NCBI RefSeq assembly: GCF_020379485.1
Contig: NW_026014848.1
Span: forward strand, 62,001 to 126,000
Length of the DNA: 64,000 nt
Direction: 5' to 3'
Source of the DNA: Brassica napus
Taxonomy: Eukaryota; Streptophyta; Magnoliopsida; Brassicales; Brassicaceae
Position numbers and translations under genes: made by a program
The notes under the pieces: model-generated
What the model was told of the DNA's origin: nothing
Databases searched by the model: none
What the model saw: only the letters and a program-made list of their open reading frames with translations
Shown here: positions 18,531 through 29,569 of the stretch, piece by piece
Position numbering within the stretch: the stretch's first letter is position 1
Layout: the number at the start of each line of letters is the position of its first letter

Positions 18531-20708
18531 TGTTGGGGTCAAAAACGGTTACGACAAATTTAACATTCAAAACGTCCGAGGAAGAAAATAAGAATTTCCC
18601 CGAAGAGTACTTTTCGAAATAGATTCTTCCTTACGAAAAAGCTTTATGGAAGAAAGAATCGAGATGTCCGACGAAAGCTTGAAACAGGTCGTTACGCAGC
18701 GACCGAGCGATCATCCCGCTCGGTCGCTACGTAGCGACCGAGCTCGAGCCCCAGCTCGGTCGCTACGTAGCAACCGAGCGCTCGTCCCGCTCGGTCGCTA
18801 CGTAGCGACCGAGCTCGAGCCACAGATCGGGCGCTACGTAGCGACCGAGCGATCGTCCCGCTCGGTCGTTACGTAGCGAACGAGCTCTCGTCCCGCTCGG
18901 TCGCTACATAGCGACCGAGTTCGAGCCAAAGCTCGGTCGCTACGTAGCGACCGAGCGATAGCGACCGAGCGATAGCGACCGAGCGGGACGAGAGCTCGTT
19001 CGCTACGTAGCGACCGAGCTCGAGCAAAAGCTCGGTCGCTTTGTAGCGACCGAGCGATTGTCCCGCTCGGTCGCTACGCTCGGTCGTTACGTAGCGACCG
19101 AGCTCGGCCAAGCTCGGTCGCTACGTAGTGACTGAGCGATCGTCCCGCTCGGTCGCTACGTAGCGACCGAGCTCAAGCCAAGGCTCGGTCGCTACGTAGC
19201 GACCGAGCTCAAGCCAAGGCTCGGTCGCTACGTAGCGACCGAGCTCGTCCCGCTCGGTCGCTACGTAGCAACCGAGCTCGAGCCAAAGCTCGGTCGCTAC
19301 GTAGCGACCGAGCGATCGTCCCGCTCGGTCGCTACATAGTGACCGAGCTCGGCCTAGCTCGGTCGCTACGTAGCGACCGAGCGCTCGTCCCGCTCGGTCG
19401 CTACATAGCGACCGAGCTCGAGCCAAAGCTCGGACGCTACATAGTGACCGAGCTCGAGCCAAAGCTCGGTCGCTACGTAGCGACCGAGCTCGAGCCAAAG
19501 CTCGGTCTCTACGTAGCGACCGAGCGATCGTCCCGCTTGGTGGCTACGTAGCGACCGAGCTCAAGCCAAGGCTCGGTCGCTACGTAGCGACCGAGCGATC
19601 GTCCAGCTCGGTCGCTATGTAGCGACCGAGCGATCGTCCCGCTCGGTCACTACATAGCGACCGAGCTCGAGCCAAAGCTCGGTCACTACGTAGCGACCGA
19701 GCGATCATCCCGCTCGGTCGCTACGTAGCAACCGAGCTCAGCCAAGTTTTGTCGCTACGTAGCGACCAAGCGGTCGTCCCGCTCGGTCGCTATGTAGCGA
19801 CCGAGCTCAAGCCAAGGCTCGGTCGCTACGTAGCGACCGAGCGCTCGTCCCGCTCGAGCCGAAGTTCAGTCGCTGTGTAGCGATCGAACCCTTCCGAACA
19901 TCGATACGACATCAATCCATGCATTCTCGTCAAACCTTCAAATGCTATCTCCCGAAGACCGTAGCAAGCTCAGTCCATGTTTTCCGCTATTCAAATCCAT
20001 CAATCAAACTTCGCGGATTTGAAACCGCGGAAAGTTTGTTCTTTATCGAAAAGAATTCGTAGTAAACGTGTCGAGTCGGAAGACGGCCCAAAGGGATCTA
20101 AAACACGACTCGAGGCCCATCCTACGATTTCTTAACCAAAATCCCGTAAACCGCAGCACGGTTTACGCTTGGTCCACAAGGAAGGATAAATGTCAAGTTT
20201 CCGCGGATAAATACGGAAGTTTTGAAGATAATTGGAAGATCGGGAAAAATGGAATATCTCCATTTTTATGCTATGACGGCTTAAGGGCAGAAGAGTAAAA
20301 GCGTAAACCGACCTTGGAGCTAGTATATAAGGAGTCCTAGGCGAGGAGCATGGAGAGAGGACTTTTCAGAGCAAACTTAACACTTAGAGCAATTTAGGCA
20401 ATTTTCCGTTTTTGTTATTTCGAGCTGCGACTCAATTAGGTTTAGCCGTCTTAGGGTTGCTAGAACTAGGAATCTCGCCGACTGCTCTCGAGCCCAGGCT
20501 TATACCTTGTTGTAAACGCTCATACGCAGATTCGGAATAAGATCTACTTTGCTCTCTTTTTCGATTTCTTATTCTTATCGTTGTTATTCTCGTGTTCTGA
20601 TTGCTTGACGTGTGGTAATTAGCAGATATCCGGGTCCTCTGGGAAATTAGGGTTTTCCTAGTTTCCTTATTTAAACGGAAATCGACAGTGCGAATTTCGG
20701 TTCCCACA
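18531..20708 (+). repeat. 3' LTR (2,178 bp)
   Basis: Same ends as the 5' LTR. It holds about 33 palindrome units (18692-19880) against about 22 in the partner, which accounts for the 436-bp length difference. TATA box TATATAAG at 20324. Ends CCCACA at 20708 and is followed by target copy CTTGT. Confidence 0.92.
18692..19880. repeat. Tandem palindrome array in 3' LTR
   Basis: About 33 units with a period near 35 bp, same 26-bp palindromic core as in the 5' LTR. Near 18955-18985 a short burst of GATAGCGACCGAGC repeats shows local slippage or rearrangement. Some cores carry ATAG or TTTG substitutions at the centre. Confidence 0.95.
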
Positions 20709-20713
20709 CTTGT

Positions 20714-20912
20714 GCTTGACATACTCTCAAAATTGGGTTCGTTTACCCAGATGTGCCCTAATTTTCTAAGACATCTTCTGACTCTTGTGATCAAAGCTCG
20801 CGAGGAAAGGTTGTTATTCGGTCTTGACGAGCTTCGTCATCTTTGCATACTGAAGCGGAATAACAGGAGCCGGGGAACTTTCCTCATGTCTCCCCGACCT
20901 GGTGATCTCACT
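20714..20912 (-). other. Resumed internal part of the interrupted Tat-like relic
   Basis: Immediately after the CTTGT target copy, non-coding sequence continues from 11515. It includes a stretch that reads on minus as untranslated Tat-like sequence. No gene is seen. It ends where an LTR beginning TGATCTCACTC starts at 20913. Confidence 0.4.
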
Positions 20913-21164
20913 CAAATTACCATAAGCAGTGAATTACTCTCTCAAATAAGAGGTTCAATTGTAGTACTTAGGGATCGAATCCACAAGGAGCTACGGAACA
21001 TAATAAATCTAATCAGAGTGATTAGGCTAGGTTGATTATGTTTAAATGTAAATAGCAGGTTGTGAGCAAGGCAGTTGCTCGATTGGTTTGATTGGGTTTT
21101 TGGTACTTAAATGAAATAGCTAGATTTATGGTTTCTATTCAGGTAATCAGGATTATATTCCTAC

Positions 21165-21217
21165 GGGAGAATTGCCAAGTGTGACTCAAAACTTGGAGTC
21201 AAACCCAAAACAATACC
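21165..21217 (+). repeat. Left terminal inverted repeat
   Basis: Starts GGGAGAATTGCCAAGTGTGA. The core from about 21181 is identical to the inverted right end. The repeat includes its own small palindrome GACTC...GAGTC. Confidence 0.9.
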
Positions 21218-22414
21218 CCAACTTGGGTCAAAGGCAAAAGTAACCTAAAAGGCTATTGAAATTACAACTATCCCCTTGTGACCAAACAAGAAAACGGAAT
21301 TTTTTTTACGTTTCTACCCCTCGCAAGTCGTCTGTTTAGACGACTTGAAAATAAGTCGTCCAGACGACTTAACTGAAAGTCGTCTGGACAGTTAGTCTTA
21401 AACATAATTTAAAAATTTTGTAAAAAATATTTTGATAAGTGAAAAATGGGAATTATGTAATTAACATATGTCTTAGGAGGTATAAATTAAGATATAACAA
21501 ATTTCAATTGTTTTCAGCATAGATGAGTGAAAGTAGTGAGTCATGATATTCTTAAGTTTATGTTTCATCAACATATGTTGTAGTATTGTATGTGTTCTTA
21601 GGGTTAGATTTTGGAAAGCATTAAAACCGTTTTTGAAAATTTTTAAAATTACTTATGCGTGTTCATTTCTGTGTATAGTAAACACTATTTAAGTATAATT
21701 TGATTTTATAACGTGGTTAGTTAGTTAATCTAGTCATTTTAGTTTAGGGGTTCATTTTAGGGTCTAGGACGACTTAATATTTTGTCGTCTGAAAACAGAC
21801 GACTAAATATTAAGTCGTCTGTTGTACATTATCAGCCAGAATAAGTCGTCTAAACCGGACCAAACCTTAAAGTTTACCAATGTACTTTTAAAGCTAACCG
21901 GATTATTTACCCAATATATAAGGTGATTTTTATTTTTTTTGTTTCATTTTTCGCGAAATTCAGAAACCCTAACAGTTCTCTCTCAAAGGCGATTTCGAAT
22001 TCCCACGATTTCCGAACAAACCATCGTTCTCAACGTCGGCTATCTATCTCACTTCATTCTCACCGTTGTCGCCGCAGCTTCTTCTAACCCTAGCGCCGCC
22101 GATTCCTCTAAACCCTAGCGCCGCCGATTCCTCTAAACCCTAGCGCCGCCGCTTCCACTATTTCCGAACAAACCGTCGCCCTCGCCACCGTGGTCACCAA
22201 CGTTCTCACCGCCGCTTCCTCTAAACACTAGCGCCGCCGCTTCTTCTAAACCCTAGCGCCGCCGCTTCTTCTCTGTAAACCTTAGCGCCGTTTCTCTGTA
22301 AACCCTAACGCCGCTAAGTCATCAATCTCGAGGAAAAGATGAACATAAAACGTTGTCTCTATCAATTTACTCATTCTCACCGTTTCACGTTTATTTTTCA
22401 GATCTATAACCGCA
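21218..22414 (+). promoter_or_regulatory. Subterminal region, promoter and leader of the Ulp1 gene
   Basis: Begins with AAGTCGTC-type palindromes (21325-21390, 21765-21855). AT-rich DNA follows, then TATATAAGG at 21915, a CT-rich leader, and a tandem run of TCTAAACCCTAGCGCCGCCG-type units (about 22083-22310). A leader intron is possible, since TTATTTTTCAG ends at 22401 just before the ATG at 22415. Confidence 0.55.
22083..22312 (+). repeat. Tandem CTAAACCCTAGCGCCGCCG repeats in leader
   Basis: Several degenerate units of about 24 bp contain AAACCCTAG (telo-box-like) followed by GCGCCGCCG. They lie in the presumed 5' leader of the Ulp1 gene, ending about 100 bp before its ATG. Confidence 0.7.
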
Positions 22415-25400
22415 ATGACGAGTACTCCAACTCCTTCTGCGACTGGAAGACTTGTAAGTAATTTAAGTCGTCTGGAAAGTCTTCCAACTGGACGACTTAG
22501 TAGATGACTTAAATATAAGTCGTCCATTTGGAAGACTTTCCAGACGACTTAATTATAAGTCGTCTACTAAGTCGTCTGGACTTATATTGTTGTCTTTGAT
22601 TATTTTGCAGACAAAAAGGATGGATATTCCAGAACTCCCCCGTAGGTTATACACATCAGGGGAAGAGCCAGAAGCCCACAATAGCATTTCGTATCATACG
22701 GATAACAGCAAGTTGCATACTGCTCTTAGGAAAGCTCTTACTGATGACGAATTTGAAGAGCTCAAGGAGTCGAGTTTGGGAGTTTTCATCAAGTTCAAGG
22801 AGCAGGGATTTGGTTGGGCTTCAAGGCTGGTTCACTACATGCTCAGTTTCAAGCTGGACATTAAGAAGAAGTATGAGATGTGGTCTCTCGTTGGTCCAGA
22901 ACCTTTGAGGTTTTCACTGTTAGAGTTTGAAAACCTCACTGGTCTAAACTGCGAGTACATCGAGGACCTTGAGACACCAAAATGTGACGTTACCCCAGAG
23001 ATGGTTTCTTTCTGGGGGATGCTGGGAGTTCATCTGGAAGCTGGGCCAACTACTGATCAGATAATAGCAGCACTGAAGAGATGCGGGGATTGGTCCAGGG
23101 AAGATCGCAAGCGGCTCGCGTACCTCTCCATCTTCACTGGATTCATTGAAGGGAGAAAGTTTTCAACCGCTACACGATCTACTCTGGCAAGGCTAGTGAT
23201 GGATTTAGAACGGTTTGAGAATTATCCATGGGGGAGAGTCGCGTTTAAGGTGCTGATGGACTCTTTGTGGAACAAAGAAATTGCTGGCTGTTACACCGTG
23301 GATGGGTTTATACAAGTTCTTCAGGTCTGGACGTACACAGCTATGCCGGAATTGGGTGCTAGTATTGGTGGTCCCAGAGCAGACAGTCCGTCTCCACCGA
23401 TACTGGCTTACGAGGGCAGCAGAGGCCGCAGATCAATGAAAGCTGCTATCTTGAGTCAGGTATTTACTTCAATCCAAAAGACTGCGCAGACGACTTATTA
23501 TAAGTCGTCTGGAAGGTCGTCCAGCTGGACGACTTATCGGACGACTTATAATAAGTCGTCTGGAAAGTCTTCCCAGCTGGACGACTTATCGGACGACTTA
23601 ATTAAGTCGTCTGGAAAGTCTTCCATCTGGACGACTTATTAGACGACTTATTATAAGTCGTCTGGAAGGTCTTCCAGCTGGACGACTTAGTAGACGACTT
23701 ATAATTAAGTCGTCTATTTAGTATTTTTTTTCAAATATCTAACTCGATTCTTCTATTTACTGCAGACCCGCGTGATCAACTTTGTTGAGAAGGACATTAG
23801 TGAAATGTGGCCAAAATGGGACTCTGAGGTTGAGGACCTGCCCGCGGAGAACATCATTAAAGTCATGTATGAGCGGAGACCGTGGAAGTGGACCATGGAT
23901 TGCTGGGAAGTCACTGGTACTAAGGTCAATACAAAACCTAAGGTTGTGACTCCATCGAAGAAGGCCAAAGAGATGGTTGTGTTGGAGGAGGAGGAGGAGG
24001 AGGAGGAAGACAATCCAAGACCTCGGAAGAAAGCTCGTAAAGAGGCTCCTAAAGTGGCTAGTGAAGAGGCTAGAGAAGAGGCTAGAGGGGTGACCAGAGA
24101 GGAGTTGGAAATTATGTTCAAGGGCGTAGCTGACTGCATGAAAAAAGGGTTTAATAAGTGCATGAGGGAGTTTAGGAAGTTGTCCGATAGATTGGAAGCT
24201 GTGGAGAAGAAGGTTGGTGTCACCAATCAGGCTACCCCTCCACCTCTAACCAATCAGGCTACCCCTCAAGATAAACAGCCTACCCCTCTTGCCAAAGAAA
24301 CCGGGGGTAGAAACAAACAGGCTACCCCTCATGCCAATGAAACCGTGGTTAGTAACCAGCCTCCTCCTCATCAAACCAAACAGCAGCCTCCTCCTCCTCA
24401 AAAGAAACAGCAGCAGCCTCCTCCTCCTCAAAAGAAACAGCCTCCTCCTCATCAAACCAAACAGCAGCCTCCTCCTCCTCAAAAGAAACAGCAGCAGCCT
24501 CCTCCTCCTCAAAAGAAACAGCCTCCTCCTCAAAAGAAACAGCCTCCTCAAATCAAAGAGGTTAGTATCAAATCCAGGGTTAACTAGTTGTCCAGACGAC
24601 TGTAAAAGTTGTCTGGACGACTAGTTGACCCTGGACGACTTAAACGTAAGTTGTCTGGACGACTAGTTGACCACGGAAGACTTAATTTTAAGTCGTCCAG
24701 GGTCAACTAGTCGTCCAGACAACTTTTATTTAAGTCGTCCAGAGTTAACTTGTGTGCAACTTTTATTGCAGAGATGGTTGCCGGAGGATACAGCAACCGA
24801 GGCGAACTCGGTAAATAAGATCTTGCCGGAGGATAAAGCAGATGGTGTCACCTCCAAAGAGATTGTTGCTGTCACTTCCACCGATCACCAACCGAGCCTC
24901 GCTTCCACCGATCAACAACCGAGCCTCGCTTCCACCGAGCCAAGCGATCCAGTTTCAGAACCGAGCCTGGTTGTATTGGACAAGCGTGCAAAGAGTAAAC
25001 GAGCGAAGAAACCTGCTCCCACTGTGAGATCTCCTTATACGGCAGAGAAAAAAAAAGATAAAGTGGCAGCCTATAATCCATTTCCGCCAGTAAACAAAGA
25101 TAAGTTGAAGGAACTCGCTGATTGGTTGAAAACTGATCCGTAAGTGATTGCTTTACCCATAATAGCTTGATTTAGTCGTCCAAAACTGATTGTTTTTTTG
25201 TTTGCAGTCATTATTTAACTAAGACCGAGGACAAACCACGTACATCACCAACAAGGTGGTACCACTTCCTCCGGACAGCCAGAGGATGGCTGGAAGACTG
25301 CGTAAGTCTTCTGCACACGATTTAAGTCGTCTACAAAGTCGTCCAAGTAGACTACTTTCCAGACGACTTAAAGATAAATCGTCTGGAAAGTCGTCTACTT

Positions 25401-26177
25401 GGACGACCACGTAGACGACTTATATTTAAGTCGTCTGGTAACTTCTAACTTGTTATATTTAATATGCAGCATATAGATGCTTGGATTAATGTGCTAAGGC
25501 AGAGGTATCAGGAGAACCCACAAGCTTTCAGGAGCGAGCGAATGTGCTTCCTGGATCACAACTTTTCCCAGTCTTGGAGAGAGCAGTATCAGCTCTTCAA
25601 AACATCGGAACCTGATCACAAAGGTTTAGGAAGAGTTCTACCTGGTGGGGCGTCGAATTTTTATGACGGATCAATACCTTCATTTTGCCAATCAAACAAG
25701 AAGTGGGGGGAGGACATTGATGATATCTATGCGCCAGTGAACTTGGACGACAAGCATTGGGTTGCTATTTGGATATCGATCCCTAAGAGGCACATAGTCG
25801 TCTGGGACAGCATACCTTCATCTAGTGTACCAGACGCATGGGATGCGATAATGGAGCCTTTTCTCCAGATGGTCCCTTATCTGCTTGTTGAGTGCGCAGC
25901 CACCGACGAAATACGGGTCAAATACGGGTTGGAGCCATACACATATGAGAGACCGCTGAAAGGTGTACCCACGGCCAACAATGGTGATTGTGGCGTGTAC
26001 GCTGTAAAGTACATTGAATGTCATGCTCTTGGGGTCTCCTTTGACCCTAAAGACTTTGCTAGGTGCAACGCGAAGAAAATGAGGGATAATATGGCGGTGG
26101 ATATATGGAAGGAGCTTGTTGATCAGCATCTGAAAGAAAATGTGGATGGTGATAAGTTCGTGGGCATGTATGATTAG
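22415..26177 (+). CDS. Ulp1-like cysteine protease carried by the Mutator-like element
   Basis: Six exons inferred from splice sites that keep one frame: 22415-22453, 22611-23459, 23766-24560, 24772-25139, 25208-25301, 25470-26177, giving about 950 residues. Exon 1 reads MTSTPTPSATGRL. Exon 2 is a DUF1985-like domain (about residues 14-200). Exon 3 has an acidic run, a basic stretch and Pro/Gln/Lys repeats (about residues 490-560). Exon 6 is a C48 (Ulp1) peptidase with H811 (DDKHWVAIW), D828 (VVWDS) and C889 (NGDCGVYAV): a complete catalytic triad. The family cleaves SUMO or similar conjugates; its role in transposition is unknown. Introns are filled with AAGTCGTC repeats. The exon model needs transcript support. 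Confidence 0.88.
23460..23765 (+). repeat. AAGTCGTC repeats filling intron 2
   Basis: The intron (donor GTATTTAC, acceptor TTTACTGCAG) contains about five near-tandem units of AAGTCGTCTGGAARGTC..CCAGCTGGACGACTTA type between 23490 and 23718. Each unit is itself an inverted repeat. Confidence 0.9.
24355..24555 (+). repeat. In-frame Pro/Gln/Lys codon repeats in exon 3
   Basis: CCTCCTCCTCAAAAGAAACAG units repeat in frame, encoding QPPPPQKKQ and PPPHQTKQ motifs. Two larger blocks (about 24360-24450 and 24445-24520) are near-identical, so a recent duplication within the coding sequence is likely. Confidence 0.85.
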
Positions 26178-26651
26178 ATTTGTCTTTGTATTTGAACATG
26201 ATTTTTTAACAAGCGAAGTATTTGTATTTCAGCTTGTCTTTGTATAGATTTGTAAATATATAAGTTGTCTGGAAGGTTTGGAGCTTGTTGATCAGCATCT
26301 GAAAGAAAATGTGGAAGAAATAAGTCGTCTGGAAGGTTTTCCAACTGGACGACTTACAAATAAGTCGTCTAGAAGGTTTGGACGACTTATTATAAGTCGT
26401 CTGGAAGGTTTTCCAACTGGACGACTTACAAATAAGTCGTCTAGAAGGTTTGGACGACTTGAAGGGATAGTAGAAGGTAGTCTAAAAATAAAATACACTT
26501 GAAGGGATAGTAGAAGGTCGTCTAAAAATAAAATACACTGGACGACTTAGTAGAAGGTCGTCTAAAAATAAAATACACTGGACGACTAAAAATTTAGTCG
26601 TCTGGACGGGTAATCAAGACTGGACGACTTAAATTTAGGTCGTCTGGACAA
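26178..26651. repeat. Intergenic repeats between the convergent genes
   Basis: Contains a copy of the Ulp1 3' coding end (26278-26313 repeats 26109-26144, starting GGAGCTTGTTGATCAGCATC). A unit of about 70 bp with AAGTCGTCTGGAAGGTTTTC follows in two tandem copies (about 26322-26391, 26392-26461), then further GTCGTC/GACGAC motifs up to 26650. No other gene is seen. It separates the stop codons of the two convergent genes. Confidence 0.85.
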
Positions 26652-28970
26652 CTAGTCAACTGGTTGTGTACATTGTGGTTTCGTATGGCCAGTTTCCTTG
26701 CAGTTTGAGCATCTCCGTGCCCTGTGTTTCTTCCTGGGTTTGTGTCCTCTCATCCTAGATAGCTCCAACCAAGATTGCCATCTTGATTTCTTCGGTCTCC
26801 CCCGACCACGCTTTAGTTCTGGAGGAAAGCATTCTCGTTCCTCAATATGTTGTGACACGATAGGATATATATTCTCTGAGTATCCTGCATACAGATAATT
26901 CTTTGAGTACAGTGGACATACAAGTGTGGAGATATGCAAACCAGCATGTATTCCAGCAGCTATAGCATGAGAGCAAGGTATTTTCTCCACTCCATAGACA
27001 CCACAATCACACTTTGCATGTTCCAAATCAACCACACAGTCCATTTTGCCACCTTTGACAAAGAAATGCCATCCATCAATTGGTTCGACCGTCATCGTAC
27101 CCGCTATCTCTTCTCGAACAGCAAGCAAGTATTCAACACCCCCGCTATGTTCAGTTGTGAGACTCAAAGCATCTTGTCTCCTTTTCCAATACCATTTTCC
27201 TAACTTCTGCCTTATGAACTCCAGCAGGAACGTAATCGGAAATCCTCTTGCTCGCTTCAGTGCGGAATTAATAGATTCAGCAATGTTGCTTGTTTTTATG
27301 TTGAACCTGTTCCCCTTACAATAAACCCTTGACCATAGCCTGACGTCGGCTTTCTCCAAATACGTTGCAAGTTCCGGGTTTGCACTCCGTATCTCAGCCA
27401 TGTACCGGTCAAAATCGTAAACCGTGTGAGCATAAGCAGCCCCTTTCACCAAGTACATGAGATGTTTCCCTTTAAACTTTTTGACAATGTTATCTTGAAG
27501 GTGATAATAACATATTCCTCGGGTTGCCCAAGGAAACACCTTATCACACGCACTTTTAATGGCCTTGTGCCGGTCGGAGACTATCACCAGAGGCTTGTCA
27601 TGAGATATACAACTAGCCAATTTTGTGAAAAACCATTCCCAAGAAGGTATATCTTCCTCATCCACGATCCCAAAAGCCAATGGGAATATCTGAAAATTGC
27701 CATCTTGTGCGGCTGCAACTAACATAGTTCCTCGATACTTTCCACTTAGGTGAGTTCCATCCACCACAATGACCCTTCTCTGATACTTAAAACCTTTGAT
27801 AGAAGCTCCAAAAGAGAGAAATAGATACTTAAATCTTTTCATAGAATCAAGTTCTATCGCCGTGATAGAATCAGGATTTGCAATGGAGATTTGCTCGAGA
27901 TATGATGCCAGACGCGAATACCCTTCTTCTGCTGATCCTCTCACCAATCTTTGTGCATATAACAGTGCTCTGTATGAAGTGGTGTAATCAAGCGCCATGC
28001 CAAACATGTTCCTCATTGCATCAGTGATATGCTGCGGAGTTATCCCATCAATGATTCCAACACGATCAATGAAAAGACTACCTACATACTTCGGAGTACA
28101 GTGTCTCCGCTGAGCGATTCGGTCTCCCGCTGAGCATAAATGTTTTTCCACATACTTTGTTACCCAAAACGTGTTTGTCCCATGTTTGACACTCGCTCTG
28201 ACCTTCCATCCACAATAGCTAACCGGACATGTTGCCACAACGAGAGTTTTCGTTGATTTGTATAATCTGAAAGAAAACTTACCCCTCACTGCTGCCAACC
28301 GCAGCTCTGAAAGCAGTGCACCCTTGCTAACAAAACTCTGGTTGACATAGATACTGGTACCATTCGATTTTCCTCCTTCAATAGCATTTGTCTTAGCATA
28401 TGTCTTTTGGATTTCTCCATTTTCCTCCTCCCCATCTTGATTTTCATCTTCAACAAACTCATTATCACCAACATCTTCAAAACATTCATCAGCTTCATCA
28501 TCATCACCAACATCTTCTTCCCATTCACCAGCTTCATCATCATCACCAACATCTTCTTCCCATTCACCAGCTTCATCATTATCACCAACATCTTTTTTCC
28601 ATTCACCAGCTTCATCAATATCCCTTTTCTCTGAAACCGTTTCGACCTTGCTGCGGCTTGATACACAAAGACATACTCTATGGGTTTTGAGTATCTCCAG
28701 CAAGTTTCGAACTTGTCTATCACTTGTAACATGAATGGGAAGACTGCCTGGAGCCATCATCATTTCTGCTGGTAATGAGTAGCTAATCTCCACACTCACT
28801 GTTCTCATGTCCAGGTTATAATCTTCTTGAGCCATTGCAACAAGTTCAGCATGTGTTGAATCTTCATTCAATAAAAACAATCTTGCTCCTTTGAGATCAT
28901 CAACCACAAAATCCCAACGGAAATCTCTCAACAACCATTCTCCATACACTGCATGTAACTGAAAAATCAT
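26652..28970 (-). CDS. MURA-type transposase of the Mutator-like element
   Basis: From ATG 28970 (MIFQLHAVYGEW), 772 residues without a stop. The open frame extends 43 codons further upstream, but ATTTGCAG directly precedes this ATG, so the upstream part is taken as intron. Domains: MuDR N-terminal domain (about 1-100); acidic EAGEWEEDVGDDD repeats (about 115-165); transposase core with D404 (VVDGTHL), D466 (VSDRHKA) and E565 (NIAESINSAL); SWIM zinc finger C654-C656-C666-H668 (CDCGVYG...PCSHA); basic stretch (GRGRPKK); CCHC knuckle C754-C757-H762-C767. All catalytic residues are present. It would cut the element ends and insert them with 9-bp duplications. Confidence 0.94.
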   Translation of the reverse strand: MIFQLHAVYGEWLLRDFRWDFVVDDLKGARLFLLNEDSTHAELVAMAQEDYNLDMRTVSVEISYSLPAEMMMAPGSLPIHVTSDRQVRNLLEILKTHRVCLCVSSRSKVETVSEKRDIDEAGEWKKDVGDNDEAGEWEEDVGDDDEAGEWEEDVGDDDEADECFEDVGDNEFVEDENQDGEEENGEIQKTYAKTNAIEGGKSNGTSIYVNQSFVSKGALLSELRLAAVRGKFSFRLYKSTKTLVVATCPVSYCGWKVRASVKHGTNTFWVTKYVEKHLCSAGDRIAQRRHCTPKYVGSLFIDRVGIIDGITPQHITDAMRNMFGMALDYTTSYRALLYAQRLVRGSAEEGYSRLASYLEQISIANPDSITAIELDSMKRFKYLFLSFGASIKGFKYQRRVIVVDGTHLSGKYRGTMLVAAAQDGNFQIFPLAFGIVDEEDIPSWEWFFTKLASCISHDKPLVIVSDRHKAIKSACDKVFPWATRGICYYHLQDNIVKKFKGKHLMYLVKGAAYAHTVYDFDRYMAEIRSANPELATYLEKADVRLWSRVYCKGNRFNIKTSNIAESINSALKRARGFPITFLLEFIRQKLGKWYWKRRQDALSLTTEHSGGVEYLLAVREEIAGTMTVEPIDGWHFFVKGGKMDCVVDLEHAKCDCGVYGVEKIPCSHAIAAGIHAGLHISTLVCPLYSKNYLYAGYSENIYPIVSQHIEERECFPPELKRGRGRPKKSRWQSWLELSRMRGHKPRKKHRARRCSNCKETGHTKPQCTQPVD
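28478..28625 (-). repeat. Acidic in-frame repeats in the transposase
   Basis: Four near-identical 45-bp units encode DEAGEWEEDVGDD-type peptides at about residues 115-165, between the MuDR domain and the catalytic core. They are known low-complexity linkers in such transposases. Confidence 0.8.
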
Positions 28971-29136
28971 CTGCAAATATTCAAAATAAAACACATTAGT
29001 AAACATAGAGAAAATGAAGAAGTTCAATAAACATTGCCGCAGACGACTTAGCATTAAGTCGTCCAGAAGACTTAAAGGTAAGTCGTCTAAAGAGGTCACT
29101 TTTGCAATTGAAAATTAAAAGGGACGACTTAATTCT

Positions 29137-29371
29137 AAGTCGTCCAGCTTTGTTTGTTAAAAAAAAACACTCCAGACGACTTATATATACGTCGTCTACG
29201 AGAAACGGGCTAGTTTTGCATTTGACCGAATCGTGTCAGATCTTTGACTATTTCTGGACGACTTATAATTCAGTCGTCTCTGGGAAAGTTAAAATTTCAA
29301 TATTTTATGAAAACTTGACGACTTACGTGTAAGTCGTCCTAGGTTAGTTTTGTAATTGAAAAATAAAACTT
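29137..29371 (+). repeat. Left arm of 235-bp inverted repeat
   Basis: By eye this segment is identical to the reverse complement of 29570-29804. Opposite-strand open frames in the two arms give the same 60-residue peptide, which confirms at least 180 bp of perfect identity. Spacer 29372-29569 (198 bp) carries further imperfect complementarity at its edges. Confidence 0.95.
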
Positions 29372-29569
29372 GAAATTTAACTTTCTCCAGACGACTTAGA
29401 TGAAAGTCGTCCAGCTAAACGACTTAATTTAAGGTCGTCCGGGATAAGCAAGGTTTGACCAGAAAATTGGGAAAAATTCTGGACGACTTTGCTTTCCCCG
29501 GACGACTTTAAATTAAGTCTTCTGGAGGGACGACTTTATATTAAGTCGTCTGGTTAAAGTTAAATTATG

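Larger units (their letters stand above)
11521..20708 (+). mobile_element. Complete non-autonomous gag-protease LTR retrotransposon with antisense gene
   Basis: LTRs at 11521-13262 and 18531-20708 share ends TGTTGGGGTC/CCCACA. The 5-bp target duplication CTTGT is perfect (11516-11520, 20709-20713). Order: 5' LTR, primer-binding site, gag-protease frame with stops, about 1.1 kb non-coding, antisense gene, polypurine tract, 3' LTR. Reverse transcriptase, RNase H and integrase are absent, so it must have moved with enzymes from a related Tat-lineage element. The different LTR lengths (1,742 and 2,178 bp) are due mainly to different numbers of the palindrome repeat. Confidence 0.93.

Noticed and set aside
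11683..19880. Regular 35-bp repeats that could suggest a CRISPR array
   Set aside because: Spacers are not unique, units are palindromic and lie inside plant LTRs; there are no cas genes and this is nuclear plant DNA.
24246..24551. Arg/Leu-rich frame antisense to Ulp1 exon 3
   Set aside because: Shadow of the Pro/Gln/Lys codon repeats.
22415..26177. The Ulp1 gene as a host gene captured recently by the transposon
   Set aside because: Ulp1-carrying Mutator-like elements are a known old group, and the introns are full of the element's own repeats, so it is treated as an element gene.
28286..28732. Met/Lys-rich frame within the transposase gene
   Set aside because: Same-strand shifted-frame shadow of the acidic repeats in the transposase.
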